Shown: positions 34,951 through 45,039, numbered from the stretch's first letter. The stretch is DNA of 64,000 nt from Prorocentrum cordatum (GCA_963575745.1 CAUYUJ010011470.1:19833-83832); one strand, 5' to 3'. Notes: a model not told the origin generated them from the letters alone. Numbers and translations: made by a program.

Positions 34951-36130
34951 ACCACGTGCGTAGGTACGCTCGCGCACGGGACCGGGCCCGAAGCCGATGG
35001 CAATGCAACAAGTCCTAGCTTGATGCAAAGGCCATCAGGATAGTTGCGCTGCTGTCGGCTAGGTCGCTTCGACGTTGCTCGCAGATTGCTTCTCACGCAT
35101 GCATGGCATAGGCTCGGTACGCGCGCCCAGTTGCTTACAGCTTGCAGCGGAGGCTAAACCAGGTGTGCAGATTCGCCCACACGCGGGATCGGGCCACGTC
35201 GCCAGCGGCACCGCAACCAGCCCAGCAGCGTGCTAAGGGACGGGATGCGGTGCTGCGGGCATTCTCTCTTTTAGCAGCATGGCTCCGTGCTCGGTGCTGC
35301 CCCCACCGCAGCTCGGCTGCCTCTCTCGCGTGGCAAGCTTCAGCGGACGCTGACCCAGGTGCGTAGGTTCGCCCACGCACGGGATCGGGCTCTGAACCCA
35401 TTGGCATTGCAACCAGTCCGAGTGTGAGGCATGGAGCCTAGGGTCGAGTTGCTTTGCTGATGGTCTATCGCCTGTACTGCGCGCCGCTCTTGCTTGGTCC
35501 AGACGTGGCACGTTGGTGCCCATAGGCTCTGTCGCATGAACGGAAGCTGAACCAGGTGTGTAGGCTCGCTTACACAAAGGATCGGGCTCCGTTGCCAACG
35601 GCGGTGCAACTGTCCTGTTTGGGCATTGCCCCAGGGAAGTGTTGCGACGCTAGTGGCGAGGTGTTGTCCTGCGGCGTGGTGCCCGACGCGTGCTTGCACC
35701 GCCTGACTCAATCTGTCTGGCGCGGAGCGCCACTTCATACCAGCAGCACTATCGTTGTGCTGCACCTCACTGGCAGCAGCAGGCTGCCCCTTTTTACTGC
35801 CTCGAGGCGCGCCTTCCGTGCAGTTCTGCCCTGAGCGGTAGCTTCGGAGGCTGACACCGGAGTGAAGGTTCGCCCTCACTCGGGATCGGGCTCCGCGCCA
35901 TTGGCAACGCAACCAGTCCGTCAGTGGCCACGTGCCGAATCGACGGGTTGCTCTTCTGATGGGTCTCAGAGGAGCGCTAGCCTTCGTATCGCGCGTTAGC
36001 ACGCCATCCGTTCAATGTGAGCTTCTGGCGCGCCGTGCGCGACAGCTGCCCGCACGTCTGTCGGCGTGGAGGGCGACCCGAGAGCATAGGTTCGCCCACC
36101 CTCTGGTTCGAACTCCGCAGGCCTGAGGAA
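34951..36130 (+). repeat. ~200-bp tail repeat, about six diverged copies
   Basis: Cores start near 34,951, 35,158, 35,353, 35,550, 35,854 and 36,076. Each reads roughly CCAGGTGYGTAGGTTCGCCC, then ACGCGGGATCGGGCTC, then GGCANTGCAACCAGTCC. Before the core there is often CAGCGGAGGCTGA. The last copy contains GGTTCGAACTCC, a perfect match to a tRNA-type B box, but no full tRNA is seen. The first copy overlaps the end of LINE-B. Confidence 0.75.
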
Positions 36131-36440
36131 GAACCGCATCTCTCGAGTGGCCTGGAGCCGTGGGTTTGGTTGCTTCCCAGGTGCGGCGTACAGCAATGCT
36201 GTCTACCAGCCCGCTTGTCTGCGCAGCGTGGCTCTGCTAGCTGCCGGACGGGCTGCGTCGTTCCGACTGCTGGGATCGGTCATCCGCTTGCCTCGGCTGA
36301 GGCGGCTGGTTGCTCTCGGCACTCGGACGAATCTGCGAGCGTGCGCCGAGGCGCACGTGACCGAGCGTTGCCACCGCAGGGCCAAAGGGAAACGCCTCGG
36401 TTCGAGGGGCAGTACGAGCTAGGAGCTCCTGTCAGACGCG
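36131..36440. other. Unique stretch, nothing recognised
   Basis: About 310 bp between the tail repeats and the next CAT array. No gene-like frame stands out. Confidence 0.4.
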
Positions 36441-36443
36441 GGG

Positions 36444-36444
<1 letters not shown>

Positions 36445-36530
<86 letters not shown>

Positions 36531-36637
36531 GTCATCGTCATCGTCATCCTCATCCTCATCCTCATCCTCATCCTCATCCTCATCCTCATCCTCATCCTCA
36601 TCCTCATCCTCTTCATCATCAGCATCATCATCATCCT

Positions 36638-36680
<43 letters not shown>

Positions 36681-36704
36681 GTCGTCGTCGTCATCATCAT
36701 CATC

Positions 36705-36736
<32 letters not shown>

Positions 36737-36832
36737 CATCATCATCCTCATCATCCTCATCATCATCCTCATCCTCATCCTCATCTTCATCCTCGTGATC
36801 AACATCAACATCATCCTCATCATCAAAAGCAA
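36445..36832. repeat. (CAT)n and (TCATCC)n array
   Basis: CAT array with a regular TCATCC hexamer block at about 36,543-36,610. Confidence 0.95.
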
Positions 36833-36840
36833 CAGCCCTG

Positions 36841-36940
36841 ATCCTCCTCCTCCTCTTACTTTTCCTCATTCTCTTACTCCTCCTCCTCCTCCTCCTCCTC
36901 ATCCTCCTCTTCCTCCTTCTCCTCCTCCTCCTCCTCCTCA
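36841..36940. repeat. (TCC)n array
   Basis: TCC/CTC array with TTA and TTC interruptions. Confidence 0.9.
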
Positions 36941-36969
36941 TCATCATCATAATGATCATCTTCATCATT

Positions 36970-37019
<50 letters not shown>

Positions 37020-37676
37020 GGTCGTCGTCATCCTCATCATCATCGCCAACACAGGCATCACCACCACCATCAGCATCATCATCACCAACAACGTCAGAAC
37101 CATCATCATCAACATCATCATCATCAGCACCAGTATCAGCATCATCAGCATCATCATTCCCATCCGTATCCTCATCCTCATCATCAGCATCATCATCGTC
37201 ATCATCGTCAGCATCATCAGCATCATCATCGTTATCATCATCATCATCGTCATCATCATCGTCATCATCATCAATATCATCAATATCATCATCATCATCA
37301 ACAGCATCAGCATCATCATCGTCATCATCACCCTCATCCTCATCCTCATCATCAACGTCATCATCCAAAACAACAGTCCTGATCCTCCTCCTCCTCATCA
37401 TCACGAACACAAGCATCACCACCACCACCATCATCAGCATCATCATCACCATCGGAGTCAGTACCATCATCATCATCATCATCAGCATCATCATCAGCAG
37501 CATCATCCGCCTCATCAGCAGCAGCGGCATCATCATCACCATCGTCATCATCCGTATCAGCATCATCAACATCATCATCAACAGCATCATAGGCATCGTC
37601 ATCATCAGCAGCATCAGCAGCCGCATGACCATCATCAGCATAATCATCAGAATCATAAGCATCAGCATCAGCATCA

Positions 37677-37709
<33 letters not shown>

Positions 37710-37916
37710 TCAAAATCATCATAAGCAGCATCAGCATCAGCATCACCATAATTATCATCACCAGCATCATCATCTTCATCATCTTCATCATCGGCAGCAG
37801 CATCAGCGTCAGCATCAGGATCATCGTCATTTTCATCAGCAGCAGTAGCTGCATCGTCCTCACCATCAGCATCGCTATCAATATTATCGTTAGCAGTATC
37901 ACCAGCATCATCACCA

Positions 37917-37947
<31 letters not shown>

Positions 37948-38150
37948 AGCATCATCAAAATCATCATCATTATCACCACCACCATCAGCAGCAGCAACAT
38001 CATTGACCCCCTCATCAATCGTCTACAAAATCAACTCAGCTCCCTGCTCCTCCTTTTCCGACTCCTCATGCTCCACCTCCTCCTTCGAGCCCTCCTTTCC
38101 ATCATCCTCTCCTCCTCCTCATCCTCGTCATCATCAACAACAACAGTTCT
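36941..38150. repeat. (CAT)n array with repeated (TCC) junction motif
   Basis: About 1.2 kb of CAT with CAG interruptions. The junction words ACAACAGTCCTGATCCTCCT and AACAACAGTTCTGATCCTCC recur at 37,370 and 38,138, and a related form (AGCAACAGCCCTGATCCTCC) at 36,828, so the CAT-to-TCC boundary itself has been duplicated at least three times. Confidence 0.92.
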
Positions 38151-38190
38151 GATCCTCCTCCTCCTCCTCCTCCTCCTCCTCCTCCTCCTC
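38151..38190. repeat. (TCC)n array
   Basis: Short TCC run next to the hairpin at 38,200. Confidence 0.9.
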
Positions 38191-38199
38191 AATGACTTT

Positions 38200-38223
38200 G
38201 TTGCCACGTGGACCTGTGGCGAC
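38200..38223. repeat. Short hairpin repeat, copy 1
   Basis: GTTGCCAC - GTGGACCT - GTGGCGAC forms an 8-bp stem with one mismatch. The same unit, with a perfect stem and similar flanks (GACTYYGT before, CGCNNTCTCGCTCC after), is at 42,233-42,256. Confidence 0.6.
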
Positions 38224-38231
38224 CGCAATCT

Positions 38232-38415
38232 CGCTCCTCCTCCTCCTCCTCCTCCTCCTCCTCCTCCTCCTCCTCCTCCTCCTCCTGCTCTTCCTCCTCC
38301 TCTTCCTCTTCCTCCTCATCCCTCTCCCCTCTGTTCACTCCCCTTGCTGTGTTGCCCTGCTCCTCCTCCTCCTCCTCCTCCTCCTCCTCCTCCTCCTCCT
38401 CCTCCTCCTCCATCA
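38232..38415. repeat. (TCC)n arrays with a short unique insert
   Basis: Two TCC arrays (38,235-38,320 and 38,358-38,415) around a 35-bp unique piece. Confidence 0.92.
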
Positions 38416-38419
38416 TCCT

Positions 38420-39003
38420 CCCCTCGGCGGAATTGCGGGGCAGGGCGGCGGGCGGCAGGAGGCGCAGGCTCGGGCACACGCGAGCACGGATCGGGGAGAG
38501 CAACCCACGAGACACGGCGCCAGTGCCGCCCGAGTTGGCGCCGGAGCGCGCCCCTTCTGCACGGCAGCGGGAGCCGCCTTCACATCCGCGCTCGCGCCTC
38601 CTCCCTGCCTGCCCGGCTGCCCCGGCCCCTGCCCCGTCGCACGCCCCGCGCCCGCATCCCCCGCGTGACCTGCGCCCGTGGCCGGCGCTCCTCAGGCACG
38701 CTGCTGGGCCTCGGGGGCCCCAGAGCGCCAACGATCGTGGCCTGCGCCTCCCCCGCGGTGGCCCCGCAGCCCCCGCCCCCGCCCGGCAGCTGGCCCCCCG
38801 CCCCGCCCCTGCCCTGCGCCCCGCCCCCTGCCGGGCGCTCTCCTTCCACAGCCCGTGGGAGCTCGAGAGTCCGCCGACCCCGTCGGCGTGTGCAAGACGC
38901 TGTTTCGCTTGACTCGTCGTCGTCGTCGCCGTCGCCGTCGCCGCTCCCCCCCGCCCCGTTCCCAGGGCCCTCCTCCTCAAGCGCGCCGGCCAGAGCGAAA
39001 GTG
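38420..39003. other. Very GC-rich stretch, no confident gene
   Basis: Pro/Ala/Arg-rich frames in several registers, ending in a short CGTCGTCGTCGTCGCCG array at 38,913-38,940. Nothing recognised. Confidence 0.4.
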
Positions 39004-39004
39004 A

Positions 39005-39690
39005 GCCGGTCGAGTCGAAGGGAAGCCCCCTCCCGTTGATGCCTTCCCCGCCCAGGGGGGGGGTCCCAGAGGTCGTGTTGAGGGGGCATCGCCCCCCGGG
39101 GGGTCCCGGAGCCCAAGAAGGCCGAAGGACTGGCCAAGAGTGGCCCCCAAAGCAATCCAAGAGGGCCCCGAATCGCCAGGTAGCCTCCAGACGGCCCAAT
39201 AGGCCTCCAAGGCGCCCCAAGAGGCCTCCAAGAGCACTCCCAAGAGGCAAACCTGCAAACCTCTTTGATTGTCCTTCAATGTTTCATAGATTTGGGCGTT
39301 CTCACCCTTTCGGCTTCCCGACGTTCCAAGACGGCCCAAGCGGCCCGCAAGATCGCCTCAAGACGGCCCAGAGGCCTCCAAGAGGGCCCCAAGACGGCCC
39401 AAGAGGCCTCCAAGACGACCCAAGAGCCCCCCAAGACGGCTCCAAAAGGGTCCCCAGACAGGACCCGAACGGACATTTCGAGCCCTCGGCCCCGAGATGC
39501 TCCCCGAAGGCCCCAAGAGGCCCCCGCCCCCAAGAGGCCCCAAGAGGCCCCCAAGAGGCCACCAGGAAGCCCCAAGAGGCCCCCAGGAGACTCCCGAGAG
39601 GCCTCCAAATGGCTCCCAAGAGGCCCCAAAACTGACCCAGAGAGGCCCCAGAGAGCGCTCCGAAGTGACCCCAAGAAGCATCCTTGAGGA
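39005..39690 (+). repeat. Dispersed repeat R7 and long CCAAGAGGCCC minisatellite
   Basis: The R7 head matches 20,655. About 550 bp follow of 9-13 bp units CCAAGACGGCCC/CCCAAGAGGCC in two blocks (39,110-39,260 and 39,325-39,690), with a unique piece between. Minus frames over it are Gly/Leu/Ser-rich pseudo-repeats (SWGLLGASWGPLG), not accepted as genes. A short CGTCGTCGTTGTCGTCGTC run follows at 39,697. Confidence 0.75.
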
Positions 39691-39918
39691 CTGCCGTCGT
39701 CGTCGTTGTCGTCGTCACCTTTCAGGGTCGGCGGCACCAGCCGCAAGACCTTCGCAATGTGTTTGGCCTCCTTGGGGTCCTCGTGGGGCGTCTCCGGGTC
39801 CTCCTAGGCCGTCTGTACGGGAATAAACAATGACATAGATTCGTTGGATCGGCGCTGGAGCCCGCTGCCAAAATGCTGTGATCGCCCACTCTCCGCGCTG
39901 GCGACTGGGGGCGTGTAC

Positions 39919-40112
39919 GTACGGCAGGCTCGTCTCGTGCCAGCCCTGGCGTTGGTTCCTGACACCGCGCTGGATCGTTCGACCTTGCACGATCGGCCGT
40001 TTCCGAAACGCCAGATCGTTCAGCATCGACCGATTCTGGATCGCTGGCCGCGTTCAACGTTGAACCCCGGCGGCGGGGCCGCCGCTGGTCGACACGACGC
40101 GAACCTGCCGTA
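39919..40112. mobile_element. IR-4 element, copy a (~194 bp)
   Basis: Left end GTACGGCAGG then CTCGTCTCGTG. The right end reverse-complemented is TACGGCAGGTTCGCGTCGTG. The interior shares CCTGGCGTTGGTTCCTGAC, CGCTGGATCGTTCGACCTTG and GATTCTGGATCGCTGGC with the copy at 46,863-47,056. No ORF. It abuts IR-2 at 40,116. Confidence 0.75.
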
Positions 40113-40115
40113 TGC

Positions 40116-40339
40116 TTATGTAGCAACTCACGCGAGCCTCCCATACCATCTTGTTGACTCTTGCGGATCGGCGCTAATCGACGCTCAATCGACGCAAATC
40201 GAAGCTAATCGACGCTGAATCGGCGCTCATCGACGCTATGCCGGCCCTGCCCCATTGACTCCCAGACGCTAATCGACGCTAGTCGACGCTACAGACGGAA
40301 TTGAGAGGGCACACCAGGCCCCCATGATTTGCCACCGAA
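40116..40339. mobile_element. IR-2 element, complete copy b (224 bp)
   Basis: Left end ATGTAGCAACTCACGCGAGC and CTCCCATACC; right end CCCCCATGATTTGCCACC, then GAA. The interior is a string of AATCGACGCT words. Same length as the copy at 41,562-41,785. The left end contains a short GGGAGCCTCCC-type hairpin in the sister copies. Confidence 0.75.
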
Positions 40340-41100
40340 AGAACCTACTCTGGGTCTCTCAATAGGCGCGGGGGGCTACCCCCCCGACGGGGGTCAACCC
40401 CGCCCCGCCGTCGCGCTGCGACGGCGGTCGCAGCGCCTTCGGCGCGCCGTGGCTGCCCGCGACGGGAGTCGATGTGGGGCTGCCGGCCGGGGCGACGCCC
40501 CCCCCCGACGCCTATCGAGACACCCGGCGTGCCCGGGGGCGGCCGCGCTGCCGCACGCGGGGCAAAAACCCCGCGCGCTCGCTCGGCCCCGCCCCCCTCC
40601 GACGCCTATGCGCGCACGCCGCGGCCACCCCGCGGGCGTGGGCCTCCGACGCCGCGCGCCGACGGCCACGCGGCCTGCCGGCGCTGGCCGAGCTCTCCGG
40701 CAACCCGGGGGGAGCTCCGCCGCCAACGTCAGGGGGCAGCACTGCGGTCAGGCAGCCCGGGGGTTCGCTGGGGACCGGCTGGCCCCCAAAACGACGAGAG
40801 CCCGTCCAAGACCCTCCCGCCGAAACGCTGCGAGCACCCTCCCTGAACCCTTCCCAGAGGGCTCTCGGAGGGTGTATGGAGAGTGTGGGCTGTTCTGAAA
40901 GGAAGCCATTGCCTAGCGAACCCTGGACTTTCTGAAACTACTGGGAGGTCTTCGTCGGAAGGATTCGGGAGGATCAGGCCCCATTGGGGGACTGGCACGC
41001 CGGAGTAAGCCGAGGATTCAGCGGGATGAGACCCGGATTCAAAACGGGACGAAGCCGGCTTCAATCGGGATCCAGTGGGATGAAGCCGGATCTCGGACCA
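40340..41100. other. GC-rich stretch with short repeats, no confident gene
   Basis: Contains repeated CCCCCCGACG and GACGCCTATNG words, and at 41,018-41,095 about four copies of a 17-18 bp unit (GGGATGAAGCCGGATTC-like). Nothing recognised as coding. Confidence 0.45.
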
Positions 41101-41561
41101 GGGCAGAGTCAGAGTTAGACCTCCCAGGAGTTGCATCCGAACGTCCCAGGCATCCGACGATGCGAGCTTTGCTCGCCGCGCGGCCCCGGAGGTCCCGACC
41201 ACTTCCCCAGGGGCGTTGTTGTTTCGCTCCGGCGCCATCGCTGATGGTTCTGGGCCCGATGACGGGCTCCACAGGCCGGACAGAAGGCAAAACGCCCGGA
41301 CCGCAACAAACAAAGAAAGAAAGAGGCGTCAACGCGGCACAAACCCACCGCACCCTGGCAGTCCTGGCGGACGGTGTGGAACTGCCTGCGCAACCAAGGG
41401 CCGGCATTGGCGCCCATGTCCTCCTGGCCGGGCCAAGAAGCACGCAGCAACCGCGCGCGGAAAGGGCCGCGGAAGATGCGCGTCAGGGTATGGCATGCCC
41501 GCAGCGCTGCCCTCCGTCCCCTCCTTCTGCGTCACACCATCCCGACTTGGATGCGAACACC
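41101..41561. other. Unique stretch, no confident gene
   Basis: Both strands have protein-like short frames but none can be placed in a family. Confidence 0.35.
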
Positions 41562-41785
41562 TTCGGTGGCAACTCATGGGAGCCTCCCATACCATCTTGT
41601 CGGCTCCTGCGAATCGACGATAATCGACGCGAAACCGGCGCTAGTCGAGGCTAGTCGACTCTAAATCGACGCTAATCGACGTCAAATCGGCGCCACCTCA
41701 TCGACTCCCAGACGCTAATCGGCGCCAGTCGACGCTAAAGACGGATTCAAGAGGGCATACCAAGCTCCCATGATTCGCTACCGAA
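41562..41785. mobile_element. IR-2 element, complete copy c (224 bp)
   Basis: Left end TTCGGTGGCAACTCATGGGA. The right end reverse-complemented is TTCGGTAGCGAATCATGGGA. These ~20-bp inverted repeats bound AATCGACGCT-type tandem words and the segment GACTCCCAGACGCTAATCG. No ORF, so non-autonomous. No clean target duplication is visible. Confidence 0.8.
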
Positions 41786-42232
41786 ACCACCGTAGCGTTT
41801 GGGCCTCGATACCCCCCCCAAAAAAAAAACGAGGTCGGGGCGCCAGCCTCGAAGAACGTGCGACCCGCGCGTGCAGTGCGAGTCCACAGAGGGGCGAGCA
41901 CGACGCTGGAGAGGACGAGAGAAGCCCGCTGTAGGGCAGAGAGGTGCGCACAGCGGCAGGGACTCCCCAGAACCTCCCTTGGCCAAGAAAGAACACATCC
42001 CCAACCCCAAAATCGCGGATTCACAGAGGATTCGAAGATCGGCCAAAGATTTCGGGGTCTGTTTTGCGTCCGTCGTTGTCACCCTGGTAAAACCCTGAGC
42101 CCAAAAGTCTCCCTCCCCGAAGTCTCGAGGAGCCTGCGTTCTGTCTTGGCCCTCGCGCTTTTGGTATTGGGCGTCTGTTTTGGGTTTGGGGTCCCTGTTT
42201 CCTCCTCCTCACCCATCCTCCTCCACGACTCC
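41786..42232. other. Unique stretch, nothing recognised
   Basis: About 450 bp including an A-run at 41,821. No confident gene. Confidence 0.35.
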
Positions 42233-42256
42233 GTCGCCACGCGGACCTGTGGCGAC
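42233..42256. repeat. Short hairpin repeat, copy 2
   Basis: GTCGCCAC - GCGGACCT - GTGGCGAC, a perfect 8-bp stem; see 38,200-38,223. Confidence 0.65.
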
Positions 42257-42389
42257 CGCCCTCTCGCTCCCCTCCGCCGGCAGGACAGGCCGCCGGCCTG
42301 GCCGCCCCGCCGGCTCCGCCGCCGAGGCGGCGTGCGGGCACGCCGCCGCAGCTCGGCTCCGCCCGGCTCCTCTTCCCCCCTGCAGTCCA

Positions 42390-42840
42390 CCCGCACGGGG
42401 AGGCTGGGCAGCTCTTCCCGAGGGGTGCCCCTGCGGCCCTGCCTCCGCGGACCCCATCCTCGGCGACTCCTGTGGGCCGCGCCCCGCTCGAGAAGCTCCG
42501 GAATGGGCGTCCAAGGCCCCCTACAGCCTCGTCGCGCATCCTCATGCTGCGGACCGACCGTGCATGCTCGGCCCAGGCGGTCACGATCCCTGGAGCCAGA
42601 GTTCTCGGAGGCGCGCATGGCCGTGCTCCCACCCCCTGTCCTCGACCCGCCCCTTCGCCTTTGCTGTGACTTCAGTGGAGACCCATGCCAAGAAACTCCC
42701 TGCTTGCCTCCAGGGTGCCCTGGGTGTCCTGGGTTTCGGGGGTGTTGCTACGGGAAGCGTGGCGTTCCCACACACCAAACAGTCAATGGACGTCCTGGGG
42801 TATCAGGTCGGGGAGGCGTAAGAATAGGGTACGGGGGACT
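42390..42840 (-). repeat. Dispersed module R6+R5, inverted copy
   Basis: Reverse complement of 58,370-58,800. Shared words, read on this strand: GCGCCCCGCTCGAGAAGC (R6), then TTCTCGGAGGCGCGCATGG, CCTTCGCCTTTGCTGTGA, CTCCAGGGTGCCCTGGGTGT and GGACGTCCTGGGGTATCAGG (R5). The module keeps the same internal order in both places. Confidence 0.75.
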
Positions 42841-43174
42841 CGGGTTGGCCTGACGGGGCCATCATACAAATGACGAGACCCAATCTGAAATTTGACGCGA
42901 GCTCCCGCGGCAAAGATCCCACGAAAACCAGACCGTCAAAATCCAGGACGCGCTCGTCCAAAAACTTCGGGCAACCCAAATTCCGGCTTACTCGAGTCTT
43001 TCGTTTCCCCGACCAGGGTTGACCCTCCGCAGGCCTCCGTCGTCCCGGCTCGTCAGGACTGCCGCCTCTCCAGACCCTTCGACCCCATAGCCCTTCCGTT
43101 GGCGCTGCCCTTTTGCCGAGGGCGCGGCACGTCGGTCGGAAGAGAAACAGATCAAAGCAAGGAAGCAGGAAGGG
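42841..43174. other. Unique stretch, nothing recognised
   Basis: Ends at GGTTAGGTCGGGCATG (43,173-43,188), 16 bases identical to an IR-1 left end, after which similarity stops. Confidence 0.4.
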
Positions 43175-43199
43175 TTAGGTCGGGCATGGAAACGCAATG

Positions 43200-43500
43200 A
43201 CTATGTAACCCAGGGCCTCGAACACTTCCTGGCACAGACGGGGCTTTCCCGAGCACGTGCCACCAATCGGCTTGGATTTCGCACGGGGGCCCCTGAGACA
43301 AACCCTATCGCGCCAACAAGAGCTCATCTGGGCCAAGTCCTGGCAGACCCCTGAAGTGGCAGCATCAGCGTCCTGGCACGGCGGGACGCGGGCCAGAACA
43401 CGAAACTGCAGCTTTGGACACATCTGCAGGAGCTCCACTCCCGCCAACAAGTACCACACGGGCAATCTTGACCTCGTGCTACAATTCTTCGTTCTCGGTG
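43200..43500 (-). CDS. Hypothetical exon-like fragment
   Basis: Minus frame with LPVWYLLAGVELLQMCPKLQ, FRVLARVPPCQDADAATSGV and AKSKPIGGTCSGKPRLCQEV has ordinary composition. The plus strand is also open here, so the strand is uncertain. No family is recognised. Confidence 0.25.
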
Positions 43501-43574
43501 GGGGGGTCATCCGTGGATGCTGGTCGGACCCCTCCTCAGCCGCGAGATCGGCACACAGTGGGGGCCGCTCCAGA

Positions 43575-43745
43575 CGCAGCCTTCCACGAGAAACCTAATC
43601 CTGAGACCCCAGGACGTCCGTCGGTGCTTTGGCGCGGGAGAGCAAAACTTGACGTCGCAGAACAATGAAGCCCCAGAAACCAAGGGGACCCTGGAGGCAA
43701 GCAGGGTGTTTCTTGGTGTGGGTCTCCACTGTGAGAAAACGACGA
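43575..43745 (+). repeat. Dispersed repeat R5, partial copy
   Basis: CCTTCCACGAGAAACCTAAT, GAGACCCCAGGACGTCCGTC, ACCCTGGAGGCAAGCAGG and GTGTTTCTTGG match 58,350-58,500 in the same orientation. Confidence 0.7.
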
Positions 43746-43804
43746 CGACCTTTCGCGATGTTGACCTGTTTCGCAGCGTCGGATCGCGCCGCCGACTCGT
43801 ACTG

Positions 43805-43946
43805 TTAGGTCGGGCATGTCCCCCTATAGGCGGATGTTAGACGAAAAATTATGCGCAGTCAGAAAATACTCAAACAGAATACAAACATCGTCCCCGTACT
43901 ACTCTTTCACAATGTTCGAATACTCGTCCTGCACTGGCTCCCCGAA
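43805..43946. mobile_element. IR-1 element, copy b, decayed right end
   Basis: Left end TTAGGTCGGGCATGTCCCCC and TATAGGCGGAT, then AGACGAAAAAT. The right end has drifted: GAATACTCGTCCTGCACTGG against the consensus GAATATTCCTCCTGTAGAGG. Confidence 0.7.
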
Positions 43947-43949
43947 CGC

Positions 43950-44100
43950 AAGAAGCGCCCGCGCTGAGAGATCCCGTTCTCGTCGAGGTTGCAGGTTTCC
44001 CCCCCGCGCGCGCCCCTCGCAGCCCCCGATCCCGCCGTGGGAGAGGGCGACCTGCGCGTCCCCTTGGGGGGGGAGGACCTGTGACTGGCCAGGCTGCGGG
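43950..44100. other. Unique GC-rich spacer
   Basis: No gene or repeat recognised. Confidence 0.3.
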
Positions 44101-44340
44101 TCTTCCTCCTCCTCCTCCTCTGCCTCCTGCTCATCCTCCTCCTGCTCATTCTCCTTCTCGACCTCCTCCTCCTCCTCCTCCTCCTCCTCCTCCACCTCCT
44201 CCTCCTCCTCCTCCTCTGCCTCCTGCTCGTCCTCCTCTTTTTCATTCGCCTTCTTCTCCTCCTCCTCCTCCTCCGCCTCCTCCTGCTCCTCCTCCACCTC
44301 CTCCTCCTCCGCCTCCTTCTCCTCCTTCTCTCCTCCGCCA
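44101..44340. repeat. (TCC)n array
   Basis: TCC array with TGC, TTC and CAC interruptions. Confidence 0.93.
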
Positions 44341-44411
44341 TCCTTCCGTCCCTCCCCCCCATGCACACTCTCCCCCGTGCGTCGCTACTGCCGCTTCGGT
44401 GGCCGTCTTGA

Positions 44412-44485
44412 CCGTCGTCGTCGTCGTCGTCGTCCTCGTCGTCGTCGTCGTTATCGTTGCCTCCGCCGCCGCCGTCGTCGTCGGA
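44412..44485. repeat. (CGT)n array
   Basis: Short CGT/GTC array with GCC interruptions. Bases 44,486-44,695 are unique with nothing recognised. Confidence 0.85.
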
Positions 44486-44697
44486 ACGGGGGGGATCAGA
44501 AGAGATCTCGCGCTCTGTCGGCCAGGGAAGAAACGTTCCGCGCGATGTATCCTTGCGCCTGCCACTGCTCCTGGGCGCCGCCGCTTAGGAGAGGCAACTC
44601 CTGGGAGGCCTGCGCCGGGACGGATGAAAACTGTCAGACTCACTCCGTGGGCCATGAAGTCGGACTGCACCAAACGATGCCAAGATGTTTCAAAATG

Positions 44698-44760
44698 TGC
44701 CTCCTCCTCCTCCTCCTGCTCCTCCTCCTCCTCCTCCTCCTCTTCCTCCTCGTTCTAGCG
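44698..44760. repeat. (TCC)n array
   Basis: Short TCC array; the following TCC/GTC-rich DNA to 44,870 is a decayed version. Confidence 0.9.
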
Positions 44761-45039
44761 GTTGTCTTCCGACTCGCTGTCCTCCTGCTCCCCTCGCTGT
44801 CCTCCCCGTCATCCACGCTCTCATCCTCGTCATCCGCCGCCTTGGCGTCGCCATCATCCTTCTCATCCGTTCTCCCCTACAAGCCCCACGGACAAAACCG
44901 GCGCTTCCCAGTCTTGTCTTATCAATCTATTTAGCGGTCCATAGCCCAGAGTTCCGGGCGTTCCTGGGCGCTTGTGGGGTTGCTCGCGTAACTTTGCCAA
45001 AGCCAAGAGCTAGGTGTTCCCGACATGCATGTTTGGCGT

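Larger units (their letters stand above)
27708..35030 (+). mobile_element. LINE-B: degraded non-LTR retrotransposon
   Basis: DinoSL relict, ORF1 with zinc ribbon and coiled coil (27,729-29,152), endonuclease (29,210-29,800), linker, RT (31,819-32,832), thumb (32,836-33,370), RNase H C-terminal half (near 34,000-34,130) and C-terminal zinc ribbon (34,690-34,890). The domain order matches LINE-A but sequence similarity is low, so it is a separate lineage. At least eight frame changes and several stops show a dead copy. The end is put near the first tail repeat at 34,951. Confidence 0.85.

Noticed and set aside
36105-36120. tRNA gene or tRNA-derived SINE from GGTTCGAACTCC
   Set aside because: A B-box-like word alone; no A box at the right distance, no cloverleaf and no terminator could be traced.
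39276-39746. Gly/Leu/Ser/Trp-rich minus frames resembling a repeat protein
   Set aside because: They translate the CCAAGAGGCCC minisatellite; three different frames give similar pseudo-repeats.
43173-43188. Possible additional IR-1 left end (GGTTAGGTCGGGCATG)
   Set aside because: Only about 14-16 bases match and the following sequence is unrelated; too short to call an element.
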